A stretch of 23,695 nt of DNA, taken from positions 1 through 23,695 of the forward strand of contig JAVHVN010000097.1 of the NCBI GenBank assembly GCA_032160545.1, written 5' to 3'. Position numbers and translations under genes: made by a program. This document shows positions 22,212 to 23,695 of the stretch, piece by piece. Source of the DNA: DATGFB01 sp032160545. Its GTDB lineage: Bacteria > Actinomycetota > Actinomycetes > Mycobacteriales > Jatrophihabitantaceae. Positions within the stretch are counted from its first letter, which is position 1, and each line of letters begins with the position of its first letter. Under the pieces are notes generated by a model that made no database searches, had not been told where the DNA came from, and saw only the letters and a program-made list of their open reading frames with translations.

Positions 22212-22399
22212 GGCTCGAGATCGACTGGACGCGCTGCGACGGCTCCGGCCTGTGCGCCGAGCTGCTCGCCGAACGGATCACCCGTGACGAGTGGGGCTAC
22301 CCGCTGATCGCCGACTCGCGCGTCGCCGAGGACGACCGCTCGGCACGCCGTGCCGTCGCCGCCTGCCCCGCACTCGCCCTGCGGCTTGCCCACGCGTGA
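22208..22399 (+). CDS. Small single-cluster ferredoxin, 3Fe-4S type
   Basis: 63 residues from ATG 22208, overlapping the NuoF-like stop by four bases. Cys10 and Cys16 in RCDGSGLCAELL and Cys53 in VAACPALALRL give the C-x5-C...C-P pattern of actinobacterial ferredoxins that hold one [3Fe-4S] cluster, often as redox partners of cytochromes P450. Here no P450 is nearby, and the position between the NuoF-like protein and the end of the redox block suggests that it carries electrons for the membrane haem protein. EWGYPLIAD and the Arg/Ala-rich helix before Cys53 are also family-typical. Confidence 0.9.
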   Translation: MRLEIDWTRCDGSGLCAELLAERITRDEWGYPLIADSRVAEDDRSARRAVAACPALALRLAHA

Positions 22400-22430
22400 C
22401 CACGGACCCGGACGTGAAAGGCACCGCCCG

Positions 22431-23684
22431 ATGACGCTGACCAGCGAACCGGTCGCAGCACAGCCACCGATCCGCACGGTCGACGTCGAGATCGTGGTGC
22501 CGGTGTTCAACGAGCAGGACGATCTCGAGCACAGCGTCCGGCGGCTGCACGGATTCCTGCGCGACGCGTTCCCGTTCAGCGCCACGATCACGATCGCCGA
22601 CAACGCGAGTACCGACGGCACCTGGCAGCTGGCGACCGCGCTCGCCGACGAGCTGCCGAACGTGAACGCGGTGCACCTCGACGCCAAGGGCCGCGGCCGA
22701 GCGTTGCGACAGGCGTGGACGGCCAGCACCGCACGGGTCGTCGCCTACATGGACGTCGACCTGTCGACCGATCTCAACGCGTTGCTGCCGCTGGTCGCCC
22801 CGCTGCTGTCGGGCCACAGCGACGTGGCGATCGGCACGCGCCTGTCCCGCACCGCGCACGTGGTGCGCGGACCCAAGCGTGAGTTCATCTCGCGCAGCTA
22901 CAACCTCATCCTGCGCACCACGCTGCGGGCGCGGTTCTCGGACGCGCAGTGCGGGTTCAAGGCGATGCGCACCGAGTGCGCGCACGCACTGCTGCCGCAC
23001 GTTCTCGACACCGCATGGTTCTTCGACACCGAGCTGCTCGTGCTCGCCGAGCGCAGTGGGCTGCGCATCGCCGAGGTGCCCGTCGACTGGGTGGACGACC
23101 CCGACAGCCGGGTCGACATCACGGCGACGGCGATGGCCGACCTGCGCGGCGTCGCGCGCCTCGGGCGAGCCCTGCTGCGCGGTGACCTGCCGATCGGCGA
23201 GCTGCGCGCGCAGCTCGGCCGTGACCGGCCTGCCATCGGCACCGTCGCCGGCGTTCCCGCGAGCCTGGCGCGGCAGGCCGTCGTGTTCGGCTCGATCGGC
23301 GTGCTGAGCACGCTGGCCTACCTGGTGCTGTTCGTCGCGTTCCGGCCGCTGGGGGCCCAGCCGGCGAACCTGCTCGCGCTGCTCGCGACCGCGCTCGCCA
23401 ACACCGCGGCGAACCGCCGGTTCACCTTCGGCATTCGCGGCAGCGGCGGTAGCGCGGCCGCGCGACACCACGCCCAGGGCCTGCTCGTCTTCGCACTCGG
23501 CCTCGGCCTGACCAGCGGCGCGCTGGCGCTGCTTGCGGCGCTCGACCCGCATCCGGGTCGTCCGCTCGAACTGTCCGTCCTCGTGATGGCCAACCTCGTC
23601 GCCACGGCACTGCGCTTCGTCCTGTTCCGCGAGTGGGTGTTCGCCGGCCGGCGACCCGTTGACGCCATCGAGGAGACCCGATGA
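22431..23684 (+). CDS. GT2 glycosyltransferase fused to a GtrA-like membrane domain
   Basis: 417 residues from ATG 22431, with GAAAGG nine bases upstream. Residues about 17-250 are a family 2 glycosyltransferase: EIVVPVFNEQDDLEHSVRRL, TIADNASTDGTW, the metal-binding Asp108-Val-Asp110 in AYMDVDLSTD, and DAQCGFKAMRTECAHALLPH with WFFDTELLVLAERSGLRIAE. This is the dolichol-phosphate mannose synthase-like type. From about 280 to 405 four hydrophobic helices with ANLLALLATALANTAANRRF match GtrA proteins, which flip or anchor polyprenyl-phosphate sugars. The fusion suggests that it makes and presents a lipid-linked sugar to an extracytoplasmic transferase. It starts 31 bases after the ferredoxin gene and overlaps the next gene, so it may begin a separate transcription or translation unit for cell-surface glycosylation. 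Confidence 0.93.
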   Translation: MTLTSEPVAAQPPIRTVDVEIVVPVFNEQDDLEHSVRRLHGFLRDAFPFSATITIADNASTDGTWQLATALADELPNVNAVHLDAKGRGRALRQAWTASTARVVAYMDVDLSTDLNALLPLVAPLLSGHSDVAIGTRLSRTAHVVRGPKREFISRSYNLILRTTLRARFSDAQCGFKAMRTECAHALLPHVLDTAWFFDTELLVLAERSGLRIAEVPVDWVDDPDSRVDITATAMADLRGVARLGRALLRGDLPIGELRAQLGRDRPAIGTVAGVPASLARQAVVFGSIGVLSTLAYLVLFVAFRPLGAQPANLLALLATALANTAANRRFTFGIRGSGGSAAARHHAQGLLVFALGLGLTSGALALLAALDPHPGRPLELSVLVMANLVATALRFVLFREWVFAGRRPVDAIEETR

Positions 23685-23695
23685 CCGCCCCGACC
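23681..23695 (+). CDS. Start of the next gene (partial)
   Basis: ATG at 23681 overlaps the TGA of the glycosyltransferase gene (ATGA), and five codons (MTAPT) are visible before the window ends. The overlap shows it is translationally coupled to the GT2-GtrA gene. Nothing can be said about its product from the sequence; a membrane glycosyltransferase using the lipid-linked sugar would fit the context but is a guess. Confidence 0.55.

Noticed and set aside
1..23695. tRNA, rRNA, CRISPR array, insertion sequence or riboswitch
   Set aside because: I read both strands for these and found no tRNA-like cloverleaf, regularly spaced repeats with unique spacers, transposase gene with terminal repeats, or known riboswitch core.

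Overview
The window is very GC-rich, coding-dense DNA with frequent GTG starts, strings of 4-base stop/start overlaps and long antisense shadow frames, as in a high-GC actinobacterium. Three genes belong to the futalosine route to menaquinone (MqnE, a UbiD-type decarboxylase, MqnP). This fits lineages such as Streptomyces, Acidothermus or Jatrophihabitans and argues against groups that use the classical Men route. The genus cannot be fixed from the sequence alone.

Layout. 1-2749 (+): three overlapping or abutting genes for exported Ig/FN3-like surface proteins, the first only as a tail. 2750-2904: a repeat-rich spacer between convergent genes, with a direct repeat, a 49-nt compound hairpin and a G-rich 16-bp tandem repeat. 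2905-4362 (-): a DUF4229-like membrane protein and mqnE. 4469-5111 (+): a wrecked voltage-gated potassium channel gene that has lost its pore. 5174-8017: an NTF2-like protein, a small unknown ORF, a berberine-bridge-type FAD oxidoreductase (-) and a lipoprotein (-). 8018-8368: a spacer with a 9-bp tandem repeat and a promoter carrying two operator-like palindromes. 8369-11366 (+): an MmpL-type exporter and its probable TetR regulator. 11466-11963 (-): an Lrp/AsnC regulator. 12139-13470 (+): a secreted glycine-rich/ricin-like protein ending at a strong terminator. 13529-15948 (-): mqnP and the UbiD-type decarboxylase. 16012-16935 (-): a secreted cysteine-rich unknown. 17067-23695 (+): a response regulator and histidine kinase, then a compact redox operon (small Ser/Thr-rich exported protein, ApbE-like flavin transferase, ferric-reductase-like membrane protein, NuoF-like protein, 3Fe-4S-type ferredoxin), then a GT2-GtrA fusion and the start of one more gene.

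How they work together. MqnE makes aminofutalosine, while the UbiD-type enzyme and MqnP act on the late naphthoate intermediates, so the menaquinone genes sit in two loci about 9 kb apart. The redox operon looks like a route from NAD(P)H through the NuoF-like protein and ferredoxin to a membrane haem protein and on to an extracytoplasmic acceptor, under two-component control. It is the most interesting system here, because it contains a flavin transferase but no recognisable FMN-binding target. Several genes (mqnE, the UbiD-type gene, the response regulator and the channel pseudogene) have a TANNNT-like box 6-8 bases before the start codon, suggesting leaderless transcripts.
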